Below are positions 1 through 7,901 of a stretch of DNA of 64,000 nucleotides, piece after piece. The notes under the pieces are model-generated. The model worked only from the letters and a program-made list of their open reading frames with translations, was not told the DNA's origin and did no database searches. Positions within the stretch are counted from its first letter, which is position 1; each line of letters begins with the position of its first letter. This DNA is from Streptomyces sp. S4.7 (GTDB lineage: Bacteria > Actinomycetota > Actinomycetes > Streptomycetales > Streptomycetaceae): the NCBI RefSeq assembly GCF_010384365.1, contig NZ_CP048397.1, positions 5,270,001-5,334,000 of the forward strand, in the 5' to 3' direction. Both the position numbers and the translations under genes were made by a program.

Positions 1-469
1 GGCGACGGAGCGTCCCGAGCGCGTCGTGGGCGCCCACTTCTTCTCTCCCGTACCGATGATGAACCTCTGCGAACTGGTACGCGGCTACAAGACCAGCGAC
101 GAAACCCTCGCCACCACACGGGAGTTCGCCGAATCGGTCGGCAAGACCTGCATCGTCGTCAACCGTGATGTCGCGGGCTTCGTCACCACCAGGCTCATCA
201 CCGCCCTGGTCGTCGAGGCGGCCAAGCTCCAGGAGTCGGGCGTCGCCACCGCCGAGGACATCGACATCGCGTGCAAGCTCGGCTTCGGCCACGCCATGGG
301 GCCGCTCGCGACCGCCGACCTCACGGGCGTCGACATCCTGCTGCACGCCGCCGACAACATCTACACCGAGTCGCAGGACGAGAAGTTCGCCGCGCCCGAG
401 TTGATGCGCCGGATGGTGGACGCGGGTGACATCGGGCGCAAGAGCGGGCAGGGCTTCTACAAGCACTGA
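1..469 (+). CDS. 3-hydroxyacyl-CoA (3-hydroxybutyryl-CoA) dehydrogenase, C-terminal part
   Basis: The reading frame is open from the left edge, so the N-terminal Rossmann NAD-binding half lies outside the window. What remains holds the motif HFFSPVPMMNLCEL, which matches the catalytic His-Glu region (HFFNP in most members) of short 3-hydroxyacyl-CoA dehydrogenases. The C-terminal helical domain follows (NRDVAGFVTTRL, then LGFGHAMGPLATADLTGVD), and the gene ends GQGFYKH. The family oxidises 3-hydroxybutyryl-CoA to acetoacetyl-CoA with NAD(P) in the cytoplasm. The thiolase at 20657 catalyses the adjoining step, but the two are not in one operon here. Short-chain specificity is inferred from family resemblance only. 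Confidence 0.9.
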   Translation, partial: ATERPERVVGAHFFSPVPMMNLCELVRGYKTSDETLATTREFAESVGKTCIVVNRDVAGFVTTRLITALVVEAAKLQESGVATAEDIDIACKLGFGHAMGPLATADLTGVDILLHAADNIYTESQDEKFAAPELMRRMVDAGDIGRKSGQGFYKH

Positions 470-598
470 GTCCCCGCCGGCGAGTGGAGTGGCGGGCGCC
501 GAGCGACATCGACCGGTCGCTCCTCACCCCACCGGGTGAATTCGGTATCAGTTCGCTCACGGACGGCAACTTCCGCAGCCGCACGGCTGTCAGGTGTT

Positions 599-691
599 GC
601 ACAGAGACATCGCACGAAGACATTGCACGGACGCGTCGCACGGACGCGTCGCACACAGACCGAGCACACAGACGCGGAGCACAGAGGCATT
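599..691 (+). repeat. Array of seven 13-bp tandem repeats before the STAS gene
   Basis: Six units of exactly 13 bp start with GCAC at 599, 612, 625, 638, 651 and 664. A seventh (GCACAGAGGCATT, 679-691) is shifted by 2 bp. Units 3 and 4 are identical (GCACGGACGCGTC); the others are diverged. The array ends about 12 bp before the ATG at 704, so it probably lies in the promoter or 5' leader of the STAS gene. Function unknown. Iteron-like regulator sites or simple tandem expansion are both possible. Confidence 0.75.
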
Positions 692-703
692 CGGGGAGCG
701 CAT

Positions 704-1027
704 ATGTACATCAGGGGCGACCACGCCGAGCTGGTCGTCGAGGGCCGCCTCGACGTCCGCAGCGCGGCGGACGCCCGTACGGTCCTGCACACGGCCGTCG
801 ACGACGGAGCCGGCGACCTGGTGCTCGATCTGACCGGACTGGATTCCTGGGACGCCACGGGTCTCGGCGTCATCATGGGCGCGCACCGCAGAGCCGGACG
901 CTGCGGACGCAGACTCGTCCTGCGCGGCGTGCCCACCCAGATGCAGCGCCTGCTGGTGGCCACCCGGCTGCACCGCATCCTCGCCATCGAGGGCGGTATC
1001 GCAGCAGAATCGCTTCCGCGAGTCTGA
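704..1027 (+). CDS. STAS-domain anti-sigma factor antagonist-like protein (107 aa)
   Basis: A single STAS domain fills the whole protein: beta strands around MYIRGDHAELVVEGRLDV, then VLDLTGLDSWDATGLGVIMGAHRRA. In the family the loop DLTGLDSWDATGLG carries the Ser/Thr phosphorylated by an anti-sigma kinase; here the serine is S47 and a threonine follows at T51. The start ATG at 704 follows GGGGAG at a normal distance, and starts further upstream would translate the 13-bp repeat array. Anti-anti-sigma factors of this type release sigma factors in the SigB/SigF group, but no kinase or sigma gene is adjacent, so the partner is unknown. It stands alone, with an inverted repeat downstream. Confidence 0.85.
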   Translation: MYIRGDHAELVVEGRLDVRSAADARTVLHTAVDDGAGDLVLDLTGLDSWDATGLGVIMGAHRRAGRCGRRLVLRGVPTQMQRLLVATRLHRILAIEGGIAAESLPRV

Positions 1028-1051
1028 CGCCCGAACCTCCGAACGCCCGGA

Positions 1052-1081
1052 CCGCGGGCGTCGCCCGTCCGGCGCCCGCGG
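1052..1081 (+). terminator. Hairpin after STAS gene
   Basis: Arms CCGCGGGCG (1052-1060) and CGCCCGCGG (1073-1081) pair perfectly over 9 bp around a 12-nt loop, 24 bp after the STAS stop codon. There is no U-tract, as is common for Streptomyces terminators. Confidence 0.5.
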
Positions 1082-1285
1082 CCGGGGAGCCACGCACAAT
1101 CCTCACGAGACCGTGACGTCTCGGACGGGGTGGCACCCCGGCTGTTCCTGGATACTGTGCGGAGGTTTAGGGTTTCGGCCGTCGGCCGACCAACAACCCG
1201 TGCGGCGGGCACCGGACCAGAAGCGACAGCGGGGCGTGCGAGGCCGGAAGGGCAACCGCACGCCACGATCTGGGGGGCTTTGACG

Positions 1286-3850
1286 ATGAACCCGACCGAC
1301 CCGACCCACCCCGCGGACCCGCGTCCCGAGGGTGCCGGGCGCGCCGACGACAGACCCGCGGACGGCGCCGACCGTCCGAACCCGTGGCTGTCGCACCCGG
1401 CGCCCGCCCGCACCGTCGAGCTGATCTCGGGCGACTTCCTGATCACCGTCAACCCGGTCGACGGCAGCGAGATCGAGCCCTGCCCGCCCGGATCGCAGCC
1501 GCCCACCCCCGTCAGGCTCGACGCCGACGAGCGCGCCGAACAGCGCAGGGCCGGACGGCCGCCCATACCGCCCGGTCCCGGCGCGCCCCCGTTCCCGCTG
1601 CTGGAGCGTCAGGAGGAGCGCGAGCGGCTCGTCGGGCTGCTGGGGCGCGGCCACTCCATACGCCTCACGGGCTCGGCGGGCTCCGGCCGTACCGCACTTC
1701 TCGAAGCCGTCGCCGCCGACTGCGAGGAGCTGGCCCCGGACGGGGTCGTACGCCTCTCCGGCCACCACCGCACCGTCACCGAGCTGCTGTACGAGCTGTA
1801 CGCGGCCGTGTACCGGTCCGTGCTGCACCGCCCCGACCGCGCCGGACTGCTCGGACTCGTCCGCGGTATCGGCGCCGTCGTCGTACTCGACGACCTCGAA
1901 TTCGGCGGCGACCCGCTGGACGAACTCCTCGAAGCCGCGCCCGAATGCGCCTTCCTCCTCGCGGTCACCCCCGACGTGGACGCCCCCATGAGCCGTTCGC
2001 GGCTCGAAGAGGTCCTGCTCGGCGGCCTCGGCCGCGCCGCCTCGCTCGACCTGCTGGAGCGCGCCACGGGACGCCCCCTCACCGACGAGGAGGCCAACTG
2101 GGCCGGTGACCTCTGGTTCGAGTCCGAGGGCCTGCCGCAGCGCTTCGTCCAGGCGGGCGCACTGCTGCGCGGACGCGACAGCCTGCGCGCCGGACCCGGT
2201 GCGTACGAGGCGGACGGGGTCTTCGTCCACGAACTGGACGACGTGCCGTACGGCCGGGACCAGAGTCCGTCCGAGCGCGACGGGCTCACCGCCGACGGGC
2301 AGCACGACGTACCGCTGCCCACCCTCGGCGAGGGCGCCGCGCCCGCCGTGCTGCTCGCCTCCCGGCTCGGCGAGGCCGCGCGTGAGACATTGCGCTTCGC
2401 CGTCGCGCTCGGCGGCGAGGTGCCGCACCAGGCCCATCTGCCGGCGCTGGTGGGCGACACCCACGCCGACGCCGCCGTCGGCGAACTCATGAACGCCGGG
2501 CTCCTCTCGCCCGTGGGACCGCGCTACCGGCTCGCCGCCGGGGCGCTCGCCCAACTGGAGGCGCAGGGATACGGAGTCGAGGCCACGTCCCGCGCGCACA
2601 CCGCCGTCCAGCACTTCACCTGGTGGGCCGGTCATCCGTCGGTCACCCCCCGGCGGGCCGCATCCGAGGCGGACGCGCTCCTCGCCGCGATCACCCCCCT
2701 GGTGTCCAGCGGGGAGCCGGGGCACGCGAGCGCCGCCGTCCTGCTGGCCAGGGGAGCGGCGCCCGCCTTCATGGCGGGGCTGCACTGGGGAGCCTGGGAG
2801 CGCGCGCTGCGGATCGGCCAGGAGGCGGCCAGGATCGCCGGAGAGGTCGCCGAAGAAGCCTATTTCCACCACGAGTTGGGGATTCTCGCGCTCTGCGTCG
2901 GGCGCCTGGACCGGGCCCGCGCCGAGCTGGAGACCTCCATCAGCATGCGCGGCGCGGTGGCGGACAAGCGGGGCACGGTCTCCGGGCGCAGGGCGCTGGC
3001 CCTGGTCTCCGACCGGGAGAACGGGAACACGCCGGCCGCGTCCCGCAAGGCCGACGCCGAACCGTCGGTGTCGCCGTCGCGCGGCGTGTCCATGGTCGTA
3101 CCCGTCCTGAAGCCGCCGTCGCCGGACGAACGGCTGACGCTGGTCACCCGCCGCGACGACACCCCGGCGGCGGGAGCCCCCACCGGTGCGCCGTCCGCAC
3201 GCCGGCGCCGCCCGGTGCTGGGCGGGGCCCGCCGCAACCTGGTCGCCGCCGGCGCGGGCGCGGTGCTCGCCGCCGTACTGGGCACGGTCGTCACGCTCGG
3301 GGCGTCGGGGAACGACACACCGACGGACCGGGTCCAGACCGACCACTCGGCGGAGGACGACGACGGCACCGGATACGACACCGAGACGCCCGCGGACGCG
3401 AGCACGGAGAAGCCCGCCGAGCCGGGCGGCGCTCCCGGCACCACGAGTGCGGGCGCGCCGACGCCCGGCACGAGCGGCGGATCCGAGTCGCAGGACCCGG
3501 GCGACAGCCCGTCCGACGACCCGTCGGAGCCGGACGACGAGCCGGATCCCTCCGACCCGGACCCCGACCCCACGGACTCCGACCCGGACCCCGATCCGAC
3601 GGACTCCAGCCCCTCCCCGTCGACCCCCACGTCGCCTCCGCCGTCGACGCCGACCTCACCTCCGCCGACGTCGACGACCCCGGCACCGCCACCGGAGTCG
3701 GCGACGGTGGGCGTGCCGGTGGAACCGACGTCCGCCGCGCCGTCGGACTCGGCGACGACGGAGAGCACGGAAGGTACGACGGGCACGACGGGCACGACGG
3801 GCACGACGGGCACGACGGACGGCGCGGACGCGACGTCGCCGGTGATCTGA
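1286..3850 (+). CDS. Membrane-anchored STAND-type ATP-binding protein with acidic Pro/Thr-rich tail
   Basis: A protein of 854 aa. Residues 1-105 are a Pro/Asp-rich leader with an embedded segment (TVELISGDFLITVNPVDGSEIEPCP). A P-loop NTPase module follows: Walker A at 129-136 reads GSAGSGRT, with Arg in place of the usual Lys, and a Walker B-like segment VVVLDDLEF lies near 195. A helical, winged-helix or TPR-like region extends to about residue 600. One transmembrane helix (LVAAGAGAVLAAVLGTVVTLG) lies near 651-674. The last 180 residues are Asp/Pro/Ser/Thr-rich and end in five Gly-Thr-Thr repeats. The inferred topology is ATPase inside and tail outside. Start: ATG 1286 after a G-rich stretch. 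No reaction can be assigned; the STAND family usually acts in signal sensing or regulation. Confidence 0.75.
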   Translation: MNPTDPTHPADPRPEGAGRADDRPADGADRPNPWLSHPAPARTVELISGDFLITVNPVDGSEIEPCPPGSQPPTPVRLDADERAEQRRAGRPPIPPGPGAPPFPLLERQEERERLVGLLGRGHSIRLTGSAGSGRTALLEAVAADCEELAPDGVVRLSGHHRTVTELLYELYAAVYRSVLHRPDRAGLLGLVRGIGAVVVLDDLEFGGDPLDELLEAAPECAFLLAVTPDVDAPMSRSRLEEVLLGGLGRAASLDLLERATGRPLTDEEANWAGDLWFESEGLPQRFVQAGALLRGRDSLRAGPGAYEADGVFVHELDDVPYGRDQSPSERDGLTADGQHDVPLPTLGEGAAPAVLLASRLGEAARETLRFAVALGGEVPHQAHLPALVGDTHADAAVGELMNAGLLSPVGPRYRLAAGALAQLEAQGYGVEATSRAHTAVQHFTWWAGHPSVTPRRAASEADALLAAITPLVSSGEPGHASAAVLLARGAAPAFMAGLHWGAWERALRIGQEAARIAGEVAEEAYFHHELGILALCVGRLDRARAELETSISMRGAVADKRGTVSGRRALALVSDRENGNTPAASRKADAEPSVSPSRGVSMVVPVLKPPSPDERLTLVTRRDDTPAAGAPTGAPSARRRRPVLGGARRNLVAAGAGAVLAAVLGTVVTLGASGNDTPTDRVQTDHSAEDDDGTGYDTETPADASTEKPAEPGGAPGTTSAGAPTPGTSGGSESQDPGDSPSDDPSEPDDEPDPSDPDPDPTDSDPDPDPTDSSPSPSTPTSPPPSTPTSPPPTSTTPAPPPESATVGVPVEPTSAAPSDSATTESTEGTTGTTGTTGTTGTTDGADATSPVI
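3773..3817 (+). repeat. Five 9-bp tandem repeats encoding (Gly-Thr-Thr)5
   Basis: GGTACGACG is followed by four identical GGCACGACG units, all in frame, at the very C-terminus of the STAND-like protein. Being a multiple of three, slippage here changes tail length without breaking the frame. Confidence 0.9.
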
Positions 3851-3875
3851 CCGCCCCGCACAGCGCCCGGGGCCG

Positions 3876-4859
3876 TCAGGCCCCGGGCGGCGCGGACGCC
3901 GGCCCGACCCAGCGGTGATAGGCGTCCACGTCCACGTTGCTGCCGCAGACGACGGTGACCACGTGCCGGCCGGCGAAGCGCTCCCGGTCCTCGAGGACCG
4001 CCGCGACGCCGAGCGCGGCCGACGGCTCGACGACGAGTCCCGCGTGGTCCAGGAGCATCCGCATACCGGCGACGATCGACGCTTCCCGGACGAGGACGGC
4101 GTCGTCGGCGACGAGCAGCAGGTCGTCCAGGACGGCGGGGACGGGACGCCGGCCCGCGACGCCGTCGGCGATGGTGTCGGTCGACCCGGTCGTGACGACG
4201 CGCCGTTGGCGCCACGAGAGTGTCATCGCCGGTGCGCCCAGCGGCTGGACGCAGATCACCTCGACCCCGGGCGCCAGGGCCTTCACCACATACCCCACAC
4301 CGGTCGCCAGCGCCCCGCCGCCGAGAGCGACCAGGACGGTGTCGAACGACGGCGCGGTGCCCACCAGTTCCAGACCGATGGTCGCGGCGCCGTCGCACGT
4401 CTCGATGTCCAGGCTGTCCTCGACCAGCCGGATTCCCTCGTACCGGGCGATGTCCGCAGCCCGCTCACGGGCCAACTCGTGGTCGCCGTCGACCAGTTCC
4501 AGCCTGGCGCCCAGCGCGCGTATGCGATCGAGCTTGGTCGCGGTCGCGAAGCGGGACGCCACGACGGACACATCGATCCCCCGGCCGCGCCCGGACCACG
4601 CGAGGGCCTGCCCGAGGTTGCCCGCACTGGCGCACACCACGGCTTGTGCACCTCCGCCGGCCAGTCGACCCGCGACCACCTCGGTGCCGCGGCCCTTGAA
4701 GCTGCGCACCGGATTCGCCGTTTCGAGTTTGATACTCACCGCACACCCGAGCCCGGCCTCCAGCGCCTCGCACCGGTACAGCGGAGTATCGAGAAAGACG
4801 GGATCGATCACCCGCCGGGCCGCCCGGATCCGGTCGATGTCGAGACGAGTCCGCTCCAT
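3876..4859 (-). CDS. PLP-dependent threonine/serine dehydratase-family protein
   Basis: A 327-aa fold-type II PLP enzyme. The PLP lysine is K55 in SFKGRG, the substrate-binding loop is CASAGNLGQA, and the phosphate-binding glycine loop is GGGALATG. The family deaminates threonine or serine to 2-oxoacids, or racemises serine, in the cytoplasm. It is shorter than biosynthetic IlvA and has no C-terminal ACT regulatory domain, so it is catabolic-type or a racemase. It is convergent with the preceding ATPase gene and transcribed alone. The upstream region (4860-5177) is shared with the divergent glycosyltransferase and holds a palindrome that could serve either gene. Substrate not determinable from sequence. 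Confidence 0.85.
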   Translation of the reverse strand: MERTRLDIDRIRAARRVIDPVFLDTPLYRCEALEAGLGCAVSIKLETANPVRSFKGRGTEVVAGRLAGGGAQAVVCASAGNLGQALAWSGRGRGIDVSVVASRFATATKLDRIRALGARLELVDGDHELARERAADIARYEGIRLVEDSLDIETCDGAATIGLELVGTAPSFDTVLVALGGGALATGVGYVVKALAPGVEVICVQPLGAPAMTLSWRQRRVVTTGSTDTIADGVAGRRPVPAVLDDLLLVADDAVLVREASIVAGMRMLLDHAGLVVEPSAALGVAAVLEDRERFAGRHVVTVVCGSNVDVDAYHRWVGPASAPPGA

Positions 4860-4906
4860 GACACGGCAGCGTAGTGCGGTGGCGCCGACGGATCAGCCCC
4901 AACTAC

Positions 4907-4920
4907 CCATTGATCAATGG
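4907..4920. promoter_or_regulatory. Perfect 14-bp palindrome, candidate operator
   Basis: CCATTGATCAATGG is self-complementary and lies in an AT-richer patch of the 318-bp gap between the divergent dehydratase and glycosyltransferase genes. It ends 4 bp before a TTGACA -35 box, a position suited to a repressor or activator. The cognate regulator is unknown. Confidence 0.6.
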
Positions 4921-4924
4921 CTGC

Positions 4925-4954
4925 TTGACACCTCTTGAATCACAACCGTAGCTT
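4925..4954 (+). promoter_or_regulatory. Predicted sigma70/HrdB-type promoter for the glycosyltransferase gene
   Basis: TTGACA (4925-4930), an 18-bp spacer and TAGCTT (4949-4954) match the vegetative consensus. The start codon lies about 220 bp downstream, implying a long 5' leader in which I see no clear riboswitch. Confidence 0.55.
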
Positions 4955-5177
4955 AATTGCACGTGGAACCTAGGTCATTGGCCGTCGTCGGACCCGGACG
5001 AGCAGGAAGGCGTATCTCGCCGACCGGTGCACCACGAGAAATCGAGACGTGAACCTGCCGCCTCGCGGCCCCGTCAGCATGCCCGCATTCTTCGGCAATT
5101 CCCCATGTCCCCATGTGCGCGCACAAGAAGCCTCGGTATTGAGATTCAGTCCATCACCCTCAGAAGAGAGGTTTTCG

Positions 5178-6635
5178 ATGAAACTGGCGCTGATATCAGG
5201 AGATGGCCTGCCTGTGAGCGGTCTGCTCACCATCTTCCGCAACGTGATCGAGTCCGAGCTGGGAAACGGGAGTCTTGAGCTGCCGGTGGTGGCCGATCTC
5301 GGCTTCTCCTGGCGGCCCGACAAGCAGCACTTCTTCCCGCGGGGCGCCGAGCACAGTGTGTATCCCGACTGGATGTCCACCAGTGACACCGTGCCCCTCG
5401 GCGCCGGCCGCGCGGAGCTGATGCGTGAGATGACCCGGATCCGCGCGGCGGTGGCACGGGCCGACACACTGGACGACGAGGCACGCGCGGAGCCGCGCGC
5501 CGCCGTCGAGTCGCTCGCCGGACCGTACGAGGAGTACTTCACGCGCTGGTTCGAGGAACACGACGTCGACTGGGTCTGCGCGGTCAACATGACCCTCTCC
5601 GACGCCGTCCCGGTGACCCTCGGCCTGCACCGGGCGGCTGCCCGCCGCTGGCCCCCCGGGGTGCCGGGCGGGGTGCTGTTCTGGGACCACGACCTCTTCG
5701 GCACCTGCGCGATCTTCGAGGACGGGGCCCGGGTGTACCCGGCGTCGCCGAACGAGTTCACGCCCGTGCCCGGGACGCATCCCTGTCACCGCTGGGCCGT
5801 CGTCTCTCCCGCGCTGGCGGAGGAGGTGGCGGGATATCCGACGGAGCTGGAGGCGACGACGCTGCCGAACGTACTGCCGACGCTGCGAGCGCGGGAGCCG
5901 GGGGACCGGCACGCGGCCTTCCTGGCACAGCACCAACTGGCCCCGGAACGGCCGCTGTTGCTGGCGCCCGTGAGGGTGTTCCAGGTGAAGGGGGTGGAGA
6001 TAGCGGTCTCGATGTTCGCGGAGATGAAGCGGATCTGTACGGAGCGGGGGACACCGGTGCCCTGCCTACTGGTGTTCGGCAGTCTGGACGAGGACCCGCC
6101 GTACGCCCGTGAGGTGGTCTCCGCCGTCCGGGAGTTGAAGGTGGAGGACGACGTGGTCTTTCTGGACGGGGTGCCGCTGTCGAGCCATCAGGACGCCGCG
6201 GGCCGCTGGCGGCTCGACGAGATCGACCTGCTGGGTCTGTGCCGGGACAGCGGGGGAGCGGTGCTCTTCACCCCCAACACCTCGGACGTGGAGAGCGTCG
6301 GTCTCGGGCCGGCGCTGGCCGCCATCGCGGAAGTGCCGTGCGCCGTCACCGAATACGACTGCTTCGAGGATATTTACGGGACACGGAGCAGCTGCGTCAG
6401 GGTGCCGGACCGTACGGGGATTCCGGCGGCGGCCGACCGGCTGCTCGATCTGATGGCGAAGAACCGGCACGGTGATTTCACGGTCCGTGAAGCTCTGAAG
6501 CGGGACAAGGAACATGTTCTGCGGTCATTCGATCCGAATCCGTGGCGAAAGCTTCTCCAGGAGATGGCGAACGAGGTCAGTGGTTCCGGGAGTGACGGAA
6601 ACGCCGACGGGATGGATATCGGCGCGAGTTACTGA
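5178..6635 (+). CDS. Glycosyltransferase-like protein (GT4/GT-B type)
   Basis: A 485-aa protein starting MKLALISGDGLPVSG, with ATG 5178 after AGAGAGG. The N-terminal half looks like a GT-B acceptor domain. The C-terminal half has the donor-domain pattern: PERPLLLAPVRVFQVKGVEIAV, then VPCLLVFGS, then VVFLDGVP, then NTSDVESVGLGPALAAIAEVPCAVTEYD, equivalent to the E-x7-E nucleotide-sugar region. No signal peptide or membrane helix is seen, so it should act in the cytoplasm on a nucleotide sugar. Acceptor and sugar are unknown. It is a single-gene unit behind its own promoter and palindrome, convergent with the Rid-family gene, and its neighbours do not reveal a pathway. Confidence 0.65.
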   Translation: MKLALISGDGLPVSGLLTIFRNVIESELGNGSLELPVVADLGFSWRPDKQHFFPRGAEHSVYPDWMSTSDTVPLGAGRAELMREMTRIRAAVARADTLDDEARAEPRAAVESLAGPYEEYFTRWFEEHDVDWVCAVNMTLSDAVPVTLGLHRAAARRWPPGVPGGVLFWDHDLFGTCAIFEDGARVYPASPNEFTPVPGTHPCHRWAVVSPALAEEVAGYPTELEATTLPNVLPTLRAREPGDRHAAFLAQHQLAPERPLLLAPVRVFQVKGVEIAVSMFAEMKRICTERGTPVPCLLVFGSLDEDPPYAREVVSAVRELKVEDDVVFLDGVPLSSHQDAAGRWRLDEIDLLGLCRDSGGAVLFTPNTSDVESVGLGPALAAIAEVPCAVTEYDCFEDIYGTRSSCVRVPDRTGIPAAADRLLDLMAKNRHGDFTVREALKRDKEHVLRSFDPNPWRKLLQEMANEVSGSGSDGNADGMDIGASY

Positions 6636-6709
6636 TCGCGGGACATTCCCGAGCCGAGTGCGATCTCGTGGCGGCGGCAGCGGCTCCAGTGGGCGTACAG
6701 CCGGGCAGG

Positions 6710-6745
6710 GGGCGGGCCGCCGCCCCGGTCTCCGGGCGCCCGCCC
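6710..6745. terminator. Weak GC hairpin between convergent genes
   Basis: GGGCGGGC (6710-6717) pairs with GCCCGCCC (6738-6745) around a 20-nt loop, in the gap between the glycosyltransferase and the Rid-family gene. Confidence 0.35.
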
Positions 6746-6763
6746 GTCGCCGAGAGGCGCGGT

Positions 6764-7189
6764 TCAGTTCCCGGAGCCGACGACGGCGGTGACGCGGATC
6801 TCCACGCGCATGGCGGCGAGACCGAGGACCGTGACGCCGGTCTCGGTCCAGATCGGCGCGCGGCCGTCGAGACGACGGCGGAACTGCTCGGTCATGACCC
6901 TGTTGTGGTCCTCGCCGATGGCGTCGTCCCCCGGTGCGACCTTGTGGTAGGAGTTGACGTGGATGACGTCCTTCCATGTCGCGCCGACCGTGGCGAGCGT
7001 GCGCTCCACGTTGTCGAAAGCCTGGATGATCTCGTCCTCCAGCGAGTCGGGGACGACCAGGTCGTCGTCCACCCCGGCCTGACCGGAGGTCTCGACCCGG
7101 TCGCCGACGCGGACGGCCCCGCTGTAGCCGTGGGCCTCGTGCAGCTTCTCGCCGAAGCCCGCAGTGATGCCGAAGGAGACGGTGCTCAT
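6764..7189 (-). CDS. Rid-family (RidA/YjgF/UK114) protein lacking the catalytic arginine
   Basis: A 141-aa protein with the typical Rid layout: VRVGDRVETSGQAGVD, IIQAFDNVERTLATVGATWKDVIHVNSYH and a C-terminal MRVEIRVTAVVG strand. Canonical RidA uses an arginine (R105 in E. coli, within PARSCVEV) to bind the imine substrate. By my alignment the equivalent segment here is API-W-TETGV, with Trp114 at that position. It therefore probably belongs to a non-RidA Rid subgroup without 2-aminoacrylate deaminase activity. It is divergent from the MarR gene at 7318, and the shared gap holds two direct repeats, suggesting that regulator controls it. Confidence 0.85.
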   Translation of the reverse strand: MSTVSFGITAGFGEKLHEAHGYSGAVRVGDRVETSGQAGVDDDLVVPDSLEDEIIQAFDNVERTLATVGATWKDVIHVNSYHKVAPGDDAIGEDHNRVMTEQFRRRLDGRAPIWTETGVTVLGLAAMRVEIRVTAVVGSGN

Positions 7190-7236
7190 GATGCTTCCTC
7201 TTCCTGTCCGCAGAGGTGCGTTCCCTCTGGCATGAG

Positions 7237-7285
7237 TTCACGCGTAAAGTGAGAGTAGCAACGAATAACTTCAAGCGCAAAGTGA
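7237..7285. promoter_or_regulatory. Two 16-bp direct repeats, candidate MarR operator
   Basis: TTCACGCGTAAAGTGA (7237-7252) and TTCAAGCGCAAAGTGA (7270-7285) differ at only two positions. Each has partial dyad symmetry (TCAC/GTGA). Their start-to-start distance is 33 bp, about three helical turns, so two dimers would bind the same DNA face. They lie between the divergent Rid-family and MarR genes. Confidence 0.65.
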
Positions 7286-7317
7286 TGGCGGGCGTCGCCG
7301 GAGGGACGGGAAGATCG

Positions 7318-7827
7318 ATGAGCGGTACGGGAGGGCCCATGGGCGGCACGGGCGGACACGAGGACGACGAGGAGCCGCGATGGCTCGACGAGCAGGAGAA
7401 GGGGGCGTGGACGGGGCTGATCTCCCTGGTCCTGCTGCTGCCGGCCAAGCTGGAGTCGCCGCTGCGGCAGGCGCACGGCCTCACCCTGTTCGAGTACCTC
7501 GTGCTCAGCCATCTCTCCGAGGCCCCGGGGCGCAGGCTGCGGATGGGGGAGCTGGCCTTCCTCGCCAGCGGGTCGCTCTCGCGCCTGTCCAACGTCGTCA
7601 AGCGCTGCGAACAGCGGGGCCTGGTCGTACGGACACCCGACCCGGCCGACGGCCGTTACACCCTCGCCGAACTCACCGACGCGGGTTTCGACATCGTGCG
7701 CCAGGCGGCGCCCACACACCTGCGCGCCGTACGCCGCATCGTCCTCGACTCGCTCAACACGGCCGACCAGAAGGCCCTCGCCCGCATCGCGCAGAAGCTA
7801 CGCATCGTTCCCGACGACTTCGGCTGA
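7318..7827 (+). CDS. MarR-family transcriptional regulator
   Basis: A 169-aa protein with a winged-helix domain: LTLFEYLVLSHLSEAPGRRLRMGELAF, recognition helix region SGSLSRLSNVVKRCEQRGLV, wing RTPDPADGRYTLAELTDAG, and a C-terminal dimerisation helix. I chose ATG 7318 because GGAGGGA precedes it at 11 nt; the in-frame ATG at 7285 overlaps the second operator repeat and has no ribosome site. A Gly-rich leader precedes the domain. It is divergent from the Rid-family gene, the standard arrangement for MarR regulators that repress a neighbour and themselves. The ligand is unknown. Confidence 0.85.
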   Translation: MSGTGGPMGGTGGHEDDEEPRWLDEQEKGAWTGLISLVLLLPAKLESPLRQAHGLTLFEYLVLSHLSEAPGRRLRMGELAFLASGSLSRLSNVVKRCEQRGLVVRTPDPADGRYTLAELTDAGFDIVRQAAPTHLRAVRRIVLDSLNTADQKALARIAQKLRIVPDDFG

Positions 7828-7859
7828 CAGTCGTTCGCGGCGACGACCCGGGACGAGGA

Positions 7860-7886
7860 GGCGGCGGCGCCGGGCGCGCCGCCGCC
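7860..7886. terminator. Strong hairpin between MarR gene and nucS
   Basis: Perfect 11-bp arms (GGCGGCGGCGC and its complement) flank a 5-nt loop in the short convergent gap, so it can serve both strands. Confidence 0.7.
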
Positions 7887-7901
7887 GTCCGGCGGCAGGG
7901 C

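Noticed and set aside
599..691. CRISPR array
   Set aside because: Units are 13 bp, contiguous without spacers, and there are no cas genes.
1103..3346. 747-codon minus-strand frame opposite the STAND-like gene
   Set aside because: Composition is a typical shadow of a high-GC gene; no domain; the plus-strand frame has a P-loop and TM helix.
6764..7189. Functional RidA partner of the PLP dehydratase at 3876
   Set aside because: The catalytic arginine appears to be Trp and the genes are separate units.
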